This document shows positions 18,304-26,363 of a stretch of 64,000 nt of DNA, piece by piece. Numbering within the stretch: position 1 is the first letter of the stretch; each line of letters starts with the position of its first letter. Position numbers and translations under genes: made by a program. Below the pieces are notes generated by a model that searched no databases, was not told where the DNA came from, and saw nothing but the letters and a program-made list of their open reading frames with translations. The DNA is from an uncultured Clostridia bacterium (GTDB lineage Bacteria > Bacillota > Clostridia > Christensenellales > Borkfalkiaceae): assembly GCA_947625025.1 (NCBI GenBank), contig CANQMQ010000001.1:62001-126000 (forward strand). The letters are read 5' to 3'.

Positions 18304-19038
18304 ATGAAAAAGGAAATTCTCCGTTTTACGGATGTCGGGCTCATCTATCATACCGTCCACGGGGAGACGGTTGCGGCGGAGCACCTCTCCTTTTCGGTGC
18401 AAGAAGGGGAATTCGTTGCCATCATCGGCCCCTCGGGCTGTGGAAAAACTACCCTCCTCTCCCTTGCGGCGGGGCTCTTAAAGCCCTCTTCGGGGAAGGT
18501 GGAAAGCTGCGGAAGTTTCGGCTATATGCTCCAGAAGGATGAACTCTTCCCTTGGAGGACCATCCGTAAAAACGTATATCTCCCCCTTGAGATCAAGAAG
18601 CAGAACACGGCGGAGCACCGTGAGCGGGCCATCGGGCTCGCCGAAAAGTACGGCCTCGGGGAATTTTTGGAGAGCTATCCCTCCGAACTTTCGGGCGGCA
18701 TGCGGCAACGGGCGGCGCTCATCCGCACCCTCGCCACCGACCCCGATATCCTCCTCCTCGATGAGCCCTTCTCCGCCCTCGATTATCAGACGAGGCTCAA
18801 CGTTGCCGTAGACGTCTCCCAAATTATCCGGAGTGAGGGAAAGACTGCCCTTCTCATCACCCACGATATTTCGGAGGCCGTCTCCCTTGCGGATCGGGTG
18901 CTTGTCCTCACCAAGCGCCCCGCCCGCGTCTCCCATGAACATACCCTCGATTTTGATTCACCGAACCCGCTTAAGCGGCGGGAAATGCAGGGGTTTTCGG
19001 GTTGGTTTGAAATCCTCTGGAAGGAGTTGAACGGATGA
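18304..19038 (+). CDS. ABC transporter ATP-binding protein (SsuB/TauB type)
   Basis: A 244-residue ATPase. Walker A is GPSGCGKTT, signature LSGGMRQR, Walker B ILLLDEPFSALD, and the switch His is in LLITHDISEA. The Q-loop segment FGYMLQKDELFPWRT is typical of the nitrate/sulfonate/taurine subfamily. The open frame extends upstream, but ATG 18304 has AAAGGAAA 6-8 nt before it and matches the family start. It lies 28 nt after the binding-protein stop and overlaps the permease by 4 nt. Confidence 0.93.
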   Translation: MKKEILRFTDVGLIYHTVHGETVAAEHLSFSVQEGEFVAIIGPSGCGKTTLLSLAAGLLKPSSGKVESCGSFGYMLQKDELFPWRTIRKNVYLPLEIKKQNTAEHRERAIGLAEKYGLGEFLESYPSELSGGMRQRAALIRTLATDPDILLLDEPFSALDYQTRLNVAVDVSQIIRSEGKTALLITHDISEAVSLADRVLVLTKRPARVSHEHTLDFDSPNPLKRREMQGFSGWFEILWKELNG

Positions 19039-19850
19039 AACACCAAAGCCAAACGTATTCCGAAGAGCACCTGCTCTTTCTAAAGAAGAGGCGGGGCCGC
19101 CTTGCCCTCATATGGATCCTCCGCCTCGGCCTGCTTGCCTTACTTTTCGGCATTTGGGAGCTTGTAACGAGCCTCGGTCTCGTGGATTCCTTCATCACGA
19201 GTTCGCCCTCCCGCATGCTTGCGACCATCGGGGGGCTCTACGAGGACGGCACCCTCTTCTACCACATCGGCACCACCCTCTGGGAGACCCTTGCGGGGTT
19301 CGCCATCTCAACGGTGCTCGGCTACGGCATTGCCCTCGCCCTCTGGTGGAGCGAGACGCTGCGGAGCGTATTGGAGCCCTACATCGTCGTGCTCAACGCC
19401 CTACCGAAGATCGCGCTCGGGCCCCTCATCATCGTGTGGTTCGGCACGGGGAGCAAGGCCATCCTCGTCATGACGGTGCTCGTGGGGCTCATCGTAGCCA
19501 TTCTGCACATGCTCTCCGCCTTCATCGCAACGGATAAAAATAAGCTTCTCCTCCTGCGCTCGATGGGCGCAAGCAAGGTGCAAATTCTTACCAAGCTTGT
19601 CGTGCCCTCCTCCCTTCCCGCCTTTATCTCCATGCTCAAAGTCAATGTGGGAATGGCGTGGATCGGGTCCATTATGGGAGAGTACATCGTCTCGAAGGCG
19701 GGATTGGGGTACCTCATCGTGTACGGCGGGCAAGTGTTTAAGCTCGACCTCGTGATGAGCGCCACCCTCATCCTCTGCATCCTTGCGGCGGGCATGTACT
19801 TTTTGGTGGTACTTCTCGAAAAACTGCTCGTCAAGAATACAGAGCAGTGA
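19035..19850 (+). CDS. ABC transporter permease (SsuC/TauC type)
   Basis: A 271-residue inner-membrane permease with about six helices. The EAA coupling loop is visible as LLRSMGASKVQILTKLVVPSSLP, the contact with the ATPase. ATG overlaps the ATPase stop (ATGA). It completes the uptake system with the two upstream genes. The last 450 nt of this gene are also open on the opposite strand, where they carry the tail of the convergent YkvI-like frame. Confidence 0.92.
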   Translation: MKHQSQTYSEEHLLFLKKRRGRLALIWILRLGLLALLFGIWELVTSLGLVDSFITSSPSRMLATIGGLYEDGTLFYHIGTTLWETLAGFAISTVLGYGIALALWWSETLRSVLEPYIVVLNALPKIALGPLIIVWFGTGSKAILVMTVLVGLIVAILHMLSAFIATDKNKLLLLRSMGASKVQILTKLVVPSSLPAFISMLKVNVGMAWIGSIMGEYIVSKAGLGYLIVYGGQVFKLDLVMSATLILCILAAGMYFLVVLLEKLLVKNTEQ

Positions 19851-20762
19851 AAAGGTAAGCCCGAGTATCCCCTCGATGGGGTAAAAGATCCCAACGATCC
19901 CCGAAAGACCCAAGCGTGAAAATCCAAACGCCGCAAGGAGAGTGATTCCCTTTGCGGCGTATCTCTTTGTTCTTTCCCGGAAGAGCCCTTCCGTGAGCGA
20001 GAGGAGCGGGTAGAGCGAGGAGGCGAGCGAAGTGAGAATGGCAAGCGCTACGGCTACAAAAAACAGCCTTTTGCCCTGCATCGCATAGAGAAAGGGCATC
20101 TCGGCCCCTACGGCCCCTTCCCCTTGCAGGCGGATCGCCCCGAGGATGGCAAGGGCGCCGATGGCAACGGCGGCTGCGGCGAGGAAGGCGGAGAGCGTGG
20201 GCCGCTTCATCTCCCTGCCCGCATCCATGAGGACGGGCGCCATCAGAAAGACGTTCATTCCCGCATACACCGCTCCGCCGAAGTAGTTTCCCCCTCCCGT
20301 AAGCGGCAAATCGGCAAGCCCCGCCCTGCCGTAAACAAGAACGAACCCCAAAAGGAGGGGCACGAGAACGGCATTGAGCAGGGAGATGCCCCGCGTTCCG
20401 CGGGTGAGGACGGCTGCGGATACAAAAAGCCCCATAAGGGATAGAAGGGGCGAAGCTGTTGGAAGAAGCAGATCAAGCCCCGCGAGCATGCCTGCACAGG
20501 GCACGAGGGAACACACCGCAAGCAGACCGCGTACAACTCCCGCCCCCTTCCCGAAGAGCGCCCGCATCGCTCCCTCATAGCCTCCCTTCCTTCTGCCGAG
20601 CCCCAAAAAGCAACAGGAGAGCACAAAAAATAGGGTTGCAGAGCACAACACGTTTAAGACATAATACTCTGTGTGAAAGAATCGCACGAGCTCCGCGCCC
20701 GTAATGAACCCCGCTCCTATCGCCCCGCCGATGAGAAACAGGGCGCCCCGCAACACTCCCAT
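19401..20762 (-). CDS. YkvI-like membrane protein with antisense C-terminal extension
   Basis: Residues 1 to about 310 are strongly hydrophobic with about ten helices. They start with the family's GGAIGAGFITGAELVRFF and end near GILGLTFSLLCILDEQFF. The YkvI family resembles amino-acid/spore-germinant permeases; its substrate is unknown. The frame then continues another ~145 codons, hydrophilic and His/Asp/Glu-rich, exactly antisense to the convergent ABC permease gene. No stop occurs where the domain ends, and no terminator is seen. The tail may be real, or an ancestral stop was lost or a frameshift occurred near 19850. The start ATG has no clear ribosome site. Confidence 0.7.
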   Translation of the reverse strand: MGVLRGALFLIGGAIGAGFITGAELVRFFHTEYYVLNVLCSATLFFVLSCCFLGLGRRKGGYEGAMRALFGKGAGVVRGLLAVCSLVPCAGMLAGLDLLLPTASPLLSLMGLFVSAAVLTRGTRGISLLNAVLVPLLLGFVLVYGRAGLADLPLTGGGNYFGGAVYAGMNVFLMAPVLMDAGREMKRPTLSAFLAAAAVAIGALAILGAIRLQGEGAVGAEMPFLYAMQGKRLFFVAVALAILTSLASSLYPLLSLTEGLFRERTKRYAAKGITLLAAFGFSRLGLSGIVGIFYPIEGILGLTFSLLCILDEQFFEKYHQKVHARRKDAEDEGGAHHEVELKHLPAVHDEVPQSRLRDDVLSHNGPDPRHSHIDFEHGDKGGKGGGHDKLGKNLHLACAHRAQEEKLIFIRCDEGGEHVQNGYDEPHEHRHDEDGLAPRAEPHDDEGPERDLR

Positions 20763-20815
20763 CGGGCTATTCTATGCAAAATTTCCCCGAAAAATGAAAA
20801 AAATTTTTTAGATTT

Positions 20816-20826
20816 ATGTCAGACAT
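20816..20826. promoter_or_regulatory. Palindrome upstream of the PadR-like gene
   Basis: ATGTC-A-GACAT, a perfect inverted repeat just upstream of the -35 of the PadR promoter. PadR-family sites often carry ATGT/ACAT half-sites, so this is a possible operator. Confidence 0.4.
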
Positions 20827-20839
20827 ATTACTTCAACTA

Positions 20840-20871
20840 TTGACAAATGATTGCATATGTAGTATAATATG
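20840..20871 (+). promoter_or_regulatory. Promoter and possible operator of the PadR-like gene
   Basis: TTGACA (20840-20845), 17 nt, TATAAT (20863-20868): full consensus. An inverted repeat CATAT-N8-ATATG (20854-20871) covers the -10 box, a position where binding would block the polymerase. Autoregulation by the encoded PadR domain is an inference. Confidence 0.7.
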
Positions 20872-20891
20872 GGAAAACGAAGGAGGAAGAT

Positions 20892-23060
20892 ATGGACGAA
20901 GAACAGGTTACGGATGGCGTAAACGAAAACGCCGAAGGCGGCACCGAAAAGGAAGAAAAATCCATTTCTGCCGACCTCATCCGCGGTCACATCAATACGA
21001 TCATTCTCCGTGCCCTCTACGACGGCGATAAGTATGGCTATGAGATCATTGCCGAGATCGAGCGCAAGAGCCACGGCCAGTATTCCCTCAAACAGCCCTC
21101 CCTGTACAGCGCACTCAAGCGCCTCGAAAAGGACGGCTTTGTCACCTCCTATTGGGGCGGCTCTGTGGCGGGAGGCAGGAGAAAGTACTTCTCCCTCACC
21201 GAAGCGGGCAAGGAAATTTCCGAACAGAATCAATCGGAATGGGAATATTCCCGCACCGTCATCGATTCCCTGATTTCGGATAAGGAATTCGATTTCAACA
21301 ACCCCGCCCCCTCTGCCGTAAACATGCGGGTGCTCCGCTCCTCCACCTCCCGCGTCCCCTCCCGGGATGAGGACGGTGAGGACCTCGATTACGAGCCCGC
21401 CTTCGATAGCACGGCGGAGCGCGAACAGCTTGAAACGGAATACGAGGCACGGAGCGCCGCCCTCCTCCAAGAGTATGAGGAAAAATCCAAACAGCTCGAG
21501 GCGGAACGGGAGCAGTTCGAGGCCGAAAAGCAGGAGCTCTCCGCAAGGGATGCGGAGCGGGAAGCGCGTTTAAGCGAGCTCGAAAACGAGCGCACCGCCC
21601 TTGAGAATGACAGAAAGGCGCTTGAAGAGGAGTTTGCCGCCCGCAAATCGGCGTTTGAAAGCGAACGCGAATGGCGGGAGAAGGAGCTCGCCGCACGGGA
21701 AACCGCCTTGGAAGAGAAGCAGCGCGCCGATGAGAGTTACCGTGCCGAACAGCTCCGCCTCGAGGAGGCCCGCCTTGCAGAGGCGAAGGCCCTCCGTGAA
21801 GCGGATGAAGCACGGCTCGAAGAGAAGCTCCGCAAGTTAGAGGAGGACAATGCCGCCCTTCAGGCCCGCTATGCGGAGGAGGATGCAAGCCGTAAAAAGA
21901 ACGCCGAGGAAGAATTCGCCGCCCGCAAGTTGGCGATGGATACCGAGGAAAACGAGCGCCGCCTCGCCCTCGAAGCCGAGGAATCTGAGCGCAGAAGGAT
22001 CCTCGAGGAAGAGGAAGCGGCGAGCCGCCGCACGATGGAGGCCGAGCTCGAATCGAAGAGAAAGGCCTTCGAACAGGAAGAAACGGAACGCCGCAGGGTC
22101 CTCGAGGAACAGGAGGCAAAGAATCGGGAGTTTGAATCCCAAAACGCCGTCCTCCTCAAATACCGTGAAGAGGAAATGCAGCGCCGTGAAGCAGCCTACC
22201 TCAACGAGCGGGCGCAGTATACCGAGCTCCTCCGCCAGCGCGATGAGATCATCGAAAATGAGCGCCGCGCCCATGTGGAAGAACTCGAGCGGCAGCGCGT
22301 TCAAATCGAAGCCGAGCAGGCAGAACTCTTCCGCCGCAGGCAGGCCGAGCTCATCCATCAAAACTACATGGACCTCGTCAACACTCCCCCTACGCCCGTC
22401 GGGCCCCCGCCCGAAGTCGGCTATCCCGTTCCCGAATCCAACCCCGCCGATGCCGATTACCGCGTGAAGGTGCGCAGCATCTATGCGCCCACCGTGCAGC
22501 AGGTTGAGGCGGATGCCGAGGAGGAACCTGTGCGCACGATGCCACTCAACGGCACGGACTTTTCAGACCTCAGGACGCGTGCGGCACGGGAAGGGATACG
22601 GGTGACGACGGCGGGCAATACCACCGAAAAGAAGCAGGAGTCGGTGAGTACCGTCCACAAGGGCAGAGCGCTCTTCTTCTCCGCCCTCGTCGTATTCTTC
22701 CTCTGCCTCGTGGAGGGAAGCGTGGCGCTCGGCGTCGGGCAAACGGTAACCATTCCCCTCTTCTACCCCTACTTCATTTGGGGCTGCGGGATCGCCCTCT
22801 TGCTCGTGACGGGGCTTGCGTATGCCAACCACTACGGCGAACGCGCCATCCGCAAGAATGGCCCCGTCCTCATCAACGCTGCCGTCGGCTTCGTGCTATG
22901 CGTCATTGTAGACCTCATCGTGGCACTCGTCGTAAACATCAACTTTGCGGAGATCGGAAGCCTCACGACGTATGTGCTCCTCCCCTGCATGTTCTTCCTG
23001 TGTGTGCCCGTGTTCGGCGTAACATATTGGCTGTTGACGCGCCCCGCCCCGGGAAAGTAA
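20892..23060 (+). CDS. PadR winged-helix protein fused to a long coiled coil and four membrane helices
   Basis: 722 residues. An acidic lead (1-24) is followed by a PadR-type winged helix (about 26-118) with GDKYGYEIIAEIE, the recognition region SLYSALKRLEKDGFV and the wing GGRRKYFSLTEAG. Residues about 173-489 are an almost unbroken Glu/Arg/Ala-rich coiled coil. A Pro-rich linker (about 498-590) follows, then four hydrophobic helices (about 592-614, 622-646, 657-684, 690-714). PadR proteins are normally 100-200-residue soluble dimers, so a membrane-tethered version with a stalk of several hundred residues is unusual. It stands alone between its own promoter and a bidirectional terminator. 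AAGGAGG precedes the ATG. Function unknown; a membrane-derived signal controlling DNA binding is an inference. Confidence 0.85.
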   Translation: MDEEQVTDGVNENAEGGTEKEEKSISADLIRGHINTIILRALYDGDKYGYEIIAEIERKSHGQYSLKQPSLYSALKRLEKDGFVTSYWGGSVAGGRRKYFSLTEAGKEISEQNQSEWEYSRTVIDSLISDKEFDFNNPAPSAVNMRVLRSSTSRVPSRDEDGEDLDYEPAFDSTAEREQLETEYEARSAALLQEYEEKSKQLEAEREQFEAEKQELSARDAEREARLSELENERTALENDRKALEEEFAARKSAFESEREWREKELAARETALEEKQRADESYRAEQLRLEEARLAEAKALREADEARLEEKLRKLEEDNAALQARYAEEDASRKKNAEEEFAARKLAMDTEENERRLALEAEESERRRILEEEEAASRRTMEAELESKRKAFEQEETERRRVLEEQEAKNREFESQNAVLLKYREEEMQRREAAYLNERAQYTELLRQRDEIIENERRAHVEELERQRVQIEAEQAELFRRRQAELIHQNYMDLVNTPPTPVGPPPEVGYPVPESNPADADYRVKVRSIYAPTVQQVEADAEEEPVRTMPLNGTDFSDLRTRAAREGIRVTTAGNTTEKKQESVSTVHKGRALFFSALVVFFLCLVEGSVALGVGQTVTIPLFYPYFIWGCGIALLLVTGLAYANHYGERAIRKNGPVLINAAVGFVLCVIVDLIVALVVNINFAEIGSLTTYVLLPCMFFLCVPVFGVTYWLLTRPAPGK

Positions 23061-23072
23061 CAAAACTACATC

Positions 23073-23098
23073 AAAAAGGAGCCGCTCGGCTCCTTTTT
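23073..23098. terminator. Bidirectional terminator between the PadR-like gene and rho
   Basis: AAAAAGGAGCC-GCTC-GGCTCCTTTTT: a GC stem with a T-run on both strands, between convergent genes. Confidence 0.88.
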
Positions 23099-23111
23099 CT
23101 GTTGAAAAAAT

Positions 23112-24560
23112 TCAGTTCTTAAAGACGCGGATCCACTCGGGAAGCCTTGCGATGAAATCTGCATTGGACTTCGTGCGCCTGAGCATATCGAGGAGGCCCT
23201 GCATGTTATCGCACAGGCCCCTCTCCCGCATCTTGTATACGGCATCGAGCTCGGCTTGCGGCAGAAGCAATTCTTCCTTCCGCGTCCCCGAACGCCTGAC
23301 ATCGATCGCGGGGAATACCCTTCGCTCCGCAAGTTCACGGGAGAGGAAGATATCGGCATTGCCCGTCCCCTTGAATTCCTCATAGATGATGTCGTCCATG
23401 CGGCTTCCCGTATCCACGAGCGCGGTCGCGAGGATGGTGATGCTCCCCCCCTCTACGGTGTTGCGCGCGGCCCCGAAGAACCGCTTGGGCTCGGCGAGCG
23501 CCCCTGCATCGAGGCCGCCAGAGAGCGTCTTGCCCGTGCTCTCGACGGCGTAGTTATATGCCCGTGTGAGTTTGGTGAGCGAATCGAGCAGGATGAGCAC
23601 GTGTTTGCCGTGCTCCGCAAGCCGCTTCGCATGGGCAAGGGTGAGGCTTGCCGCACGGATGTGGTGCTCGGCCCCCTCATCGAAGGTGGAATACACGACT
23701 TCGGCACGGGGTACGCTCGTACGAAAATCCGTCACTTCCTCCGGCCGCTCATCGATGAGGAGCACGATGAGGTGGATATCGGGATGATGTTCGGAGACCG
23801 AGCGGGCCACAGCCTTTAAGAGCGTGGTCTTGCCCGCCTTCGGAGGGGCGATAATGAGGGCGCGCTGCCCCTTCCCGATGGGGACAAAGAGGTCGAGAAC
23901 GCGGAGCGACAGGTCGTCGCAGCCCTCGGAGAGGGCGATCTTCTCACACGGATACTTTGCGGTGAGCGAATCGAAGAAGGGCCTCCTCTCGTAATTGCCC
24001 ACCATCAACCCGTTTACGGTCATGAGCTGCGCCATCGCGGGCGAATCCGTCTTGGTGCGGGGATGGACGGAGCACGAAATGACGTCCCCCTCCCGAAGTT
24101 TTAAGTTGTGGATGGCGGAGGAAGGCAAAAAGACATCTCCCTCGACGGAGGGCTGGCAGTTGTGGGCACGAAGAAACCCATAGCCGCCCGAAGTGATCTC
24201 AAGGATGCCGCGGCGGATCGTACTCTGATAGGTGATGGTCTCCTCGGGCCCTTCCGCATCGGGCTGATGTACTTCGAGGGAACCGTGAAGATATCCCGCT
24301 TCAAACAGGATATCGTCGATCTTCCTAAGAATTACGGGATCTACGTAATCATTCTTGGGCGGAGCCCCCCGCTTGCTCTTGGGCTCGGGCTTCGTCTTGC
24401 CCGTCAAGAGGTCGATGATCCCGTTGATGAGCTCGTCCTTATTGCCCGAACTCGAATGGTTGAGCCCCTTCTTCCTGCCGACGACGCGGACGGTGATGAG
24501 AGGAAGGGTATCCAAATAGGCATAAAGTTCCTTTTTTGCAGTTTCATACATGATATCCAT
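23112..24560 (-). CDS. rho: Transcription termination factor Rho
   Basis: A 482-residue hexameric RNA helicase that ends transcripts. A SAP-like N-terminus is followed by a short basic/charged insert (KTKPEPKSKRGAPPK), the cold-shock RNA-binding fold (GILEITSGGYGFLR) and the ATPase with Walker A APPKAGKTTLL, then LLIDERPEEV and LDSLTKL. The ATG overlaps the preceding stop by 1 nt (TAATG), so it is the last gene of the DUF1934-MBL-rho operon. Confidence 0.97.
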   Translation of the reverse strand: MDIMYETAKKELYAYLDTLPLITVRVVGRKKGLNHSSSGNKDELINGIIDLLTGKTKPEPKSKRGAPPKNDYVDPVILRKIDDILFEAGYLHGSLEVHQPDAEGPEETITYQSTIRRGILEITSGGYGFLRAHNCQPSVEGDVFLPSSAIHNLKLREGDVISCSVHPRTKTDSPAMAQLMTVNGLMVGNYERRPFFDSLTAKYPCEKIALSEGCDDLSLRVLDLFVPIGKGQRALIIAPPKAGKTTLLKAVARSVSEHHPDIHLIVLLIDERPEEVTDFRTSVPRAEVVYSTFDEGAEHHIRAASLTLAHAKRLAEHGKHVLILLDSLTKLTRAYNYAVESTGKTLSGGLDAGALAEPKRFFGAARNTVEGGSITILATALVDTGSRMDDIIYEEFKGTGNADIFLSRELAERRVFPAIDVRRSGTRKEELLLPQAELDAVYKMRERGLCDNMQGLLDMLRRTKSNADFIARLPEWIRVFKN

Positions 24561-25192
24561 TATGCAAGCCGCTCCATAACAATGATTTTGGTATCCTGCT
24601 TTTGTTTTCCGCTGAGGGTAAGTTCGCTTGCGTGTTGTATGCGCTCCATGGGAAACAGGGATGTGAATTCCTCTACGCCCGCAATATCAACGGTGAGCCC
24701 TTCCACTTTATAGTGCATCGGAATGACGTAGGAGGGAGAGAGCGCATCGGCATAGTATTTCGCCTGCCGTGCGTTCACCGTATAGTGCCCGCCGACGGGA
24801 AGAAGGAGCACGTCTACCCTGCCGAGACTTGATACGAGGGCGGGGCTGAGTTCGCCGATATCCCCCATATGGCAGACGCGTACGCCGTCCACCGAAAAGG
24901 TAAACGCAAGGTTCTTTCCCCGCAGCCTGCCCGAAAGGCTATCGTGGAAGCAGGGGTGGGCCGTAAACACGAGGCCGCCCGCGAAATGCCTTCCCGCCCT
25001 ATCGAGCACCTTGAATTCCCCGGAAACGCCCTCCGCATTCACGTGGTCGAAGTGGTTGTGGCTGACGGTTACGACGTCCGCTTCAAGGTGCGGCAAAGGA
25101 ATGCCGACGTCGCCGTAAGGGTCGGTTACGATGCGGACGCCTGAGTCCGCAGTGACGAGAAAGCAGGAATGCCCCGCATACTGAATTTTCAT
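24560..25192 (-). CDS. Metallo-beta-lactamase-fold hydrolase (UlaG/YtkL-like)
   Basis: A 210-residue single-domain MBL protein. The metal motif is SHNHFDH, with further ligands in FTAHPCFHD, HMGDIGE and PMHY. The N-terminus MKIQYAGHSCFL is typical of the L-ascorbate-6-phosphate-lactonase-like group of uncharacterised hydrolases. The substrate is unknown. Start and stop overlap its neighbours (ATGA with the DUF1934 gene, TAATG with rho). Confidence 0.85.
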   Translation of the reverse strand: MKIQYAGHSCFLVTADSGVRIVTDPYGDVGIPLPHLEADVVTVSHNHFDHVNAEGVSGEFKVLDRAGRHFAGGLVFTAHPCFHDSLSGRLRGKNLAFTFSVDGVRVCHMGDIGELSPALVSSLGRVDVLLLPVGGHYTVNARQAKYYADALSPSYVIPMHYKVEGLTVDIAGVEEFTSLFPMERIQHASELTLSGKQKQDTKIIVMERLA

Positions 25193-25575
25193 TTTGCCTC
25201 CGTAAAATTGATGAAGATTTTTAACTGAAACTCCGTTGAAAAAGTTTCAAATTGAAACCGATATATAAGTTCGATCCGAATTGCTTCGGGGGCTGAAGCT
25301 ACTTCATATTTGGACGTCTCGAGCGGGATGAGGCCCACCGTCTTCCCGAGTTGAAGGCGGGCGTACGTACGCTCCGCAGGGCAAAAACATATCGTAAGCG
25401 GCGTTTCCCCCTTGCGCTCCATGCAGAGCTCGCGCTCTTTTACGGTGAGCGCCACCTCGTCGCCCTCATAGGAATAGACGACGCGGGGCGGAATTTCAAG
25501 AAATACGCCCTTTGCGGAATAAATGCTCTTGTGGCCTTCCGAATTTGTGAGAATTCTCACACTGCAATTTTTCAT
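25189..25575 (-). CDS. DUF1934 (YwiB-like) beta-barrel protein
   Basis: A 128-residue protein with alternating beta-strand character. Segments such as PPRVVYSYEGDEVALTV and the closing FQFETFSTEFQLKIFINF fit the DUF1934/YwiB calycin-like family, whose function is not established. No good ribosome site precedes ATG 25575, and no promoter is clear, so it may depend on readthrough from the ygjP-like gene 67 nt upstream. Confidence 0.6.
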   Translation of the reverse strand: MKNCSVRILTNSEGHKSIYSAKGVFLEIPPRVVYSYEGDEVALTVKERELCMERKGETPLTICFCPAERTYARLQLGKTVGLIPLETSKYEVASAPEAIRIELIYRFQFETFSTEFQLKIFINFTEAK

Positions 25576-25597
25576 AAACGCGGTCTAAAACCCGTGG

Positions 25598-25635
25598 CGT
25601 AGCAATTATTACGTCACGCATAGTACTTCGTAAAA
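25598..25635 (-). repeat. Post-stop palindromic element, copy 2 (after the ygjP-like gene)
   Basis: Minus-strand CGAAGTACTATGCGTGACGT then AATAATTGCTACG, starting about 10 nt after the stop. Nearly identical over its length to the element after typA (30828-30861). Confidence 0.65.
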
Positions 25636-25642
25636 GTGCTAA

Positions 25643-26272
25643 TTACAGACATACAAGCGCCCAACGATAGGCATGAAGCTGTTTTCTCAAAAGGTTATAA
25701 TTGGGTAAAATTCGCTCCACTTGCCTCCAAAAGGCAGCAGAGTGGTTCATCTCGAGGGTGTGGCAGAGCTCGTGCACGGCAACGTAGCGGGCGAGCGCAT
25801 CGGGAAGAAATTCGGTGCGAAAGGGAAAGGAAATGTGCTTTTTTGCATTGCAGGAGCCCCATCTCCCCCGCGCGGAGGTTATCGTGAGCCCCGTATAGGT
25901 GAAGCCGTACTGCTTGCAAATCTCATCGAGCAACGCCTCCATGCGGATACGGGTGCGGCGCTTCAGAAGGGCAATGAGCGCCTCCTCTCTCCCCTCTGAG
26001 GGAAGAAACAGCGTTCCTTTCTTGATGGCTGCCGCCCTTCCCGTTGTAATTACATAAGAAATCCCTTCGATTTGGATGCGCTCTCCATCTTGAAAGGCAG
26101 GTGGCGGGGTGCGCTCGGAGAGTTTCTTCTCCGCCCAATCGCCGTGCCGCAAAACAAACTTTTGAATTTCCTCTTCCTTTACGCCGAAGGGCGCCCTCAC
26201 GACGATGCTTCCGTCCCTCTTGATTTGCATGCAGAGCGTCTTGCGCTTGCTTCGGACAACCGTATATTCCAT
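25643..26272 (-). CDS. YgjP-like zinc metallopeptidase (DUF45/M48-type)
   Basis: A 209-residue protein with the zinc motif HELCH at 167-171 and a third ligand His177 in MNHSAAFW. This is the YgjP/SprT-like arrangement, and the N-terminal half has the beta-rich DUF45 character. The family is widespread; its physiological substrate is unknown. It has a sigma-A promoter and AGGAAGGTGAT before the ATG, and is divergent from aroA with only 91 nt between the starts. Confidence 0.82.
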   Translation of the reverse strand: MEYTVVRSKRKTLCMQIKRDGSIVVRAPFGVKEEEIQKFVLRHGDWAEKKLSERTPPPAFQDGERIQIEGISYVITTGRAAAIKKGTLFLPSEGREEALIALLKRRTRIRMEALLDEICKQYGFTYTGLTITSARGRWGSCNAKKHISFPFRTEFLPDALARYVAVHELCHTLEMNHSAAFWRQVERILPNYNLLRKQLHAYRWALVCL

Positions 26273-26292
26273 TTTATCGCATCACCTTCCTG

Positions 26293-26321
26293 ATTATACC
26301 ACACTCTTCGCGATTTTTCAA
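26293..26321 (-). promoter_or_regulatory. Promoter of the ygjP-like gene
   Basis: Minus-strand TTGAAA (26316-26321), 17 nt, TATAAT (26293-26298). Confidence 0.75.
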
Positions 26322-26328
26322 GATTTCC

Positions 26329-26357
26329 TTGACATTTTGTTTGGATAAAGTTATACT
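26329..26357 (+). promoter_or_regulatory. aroA promoter giving a leaderless mRNA
   Basis: TTGACA (26329-26334), 17 nt, TATACT (26352-26357), then only 6 nt (ATTTTT) before the ATG at 26364. The expected start point is the A of the ATG, and no ribosome site exists. Confidence 0.75.
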
Positions 26358-26363
26358 ATTTTT

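Noticed and set aside
21295..22119. Minus-strand open frame (274 codons, Arg/Pro-rich)
   Set aside because: A GC-rich shadow of the coiled-coil region of the PadR fusion, with no start signal.
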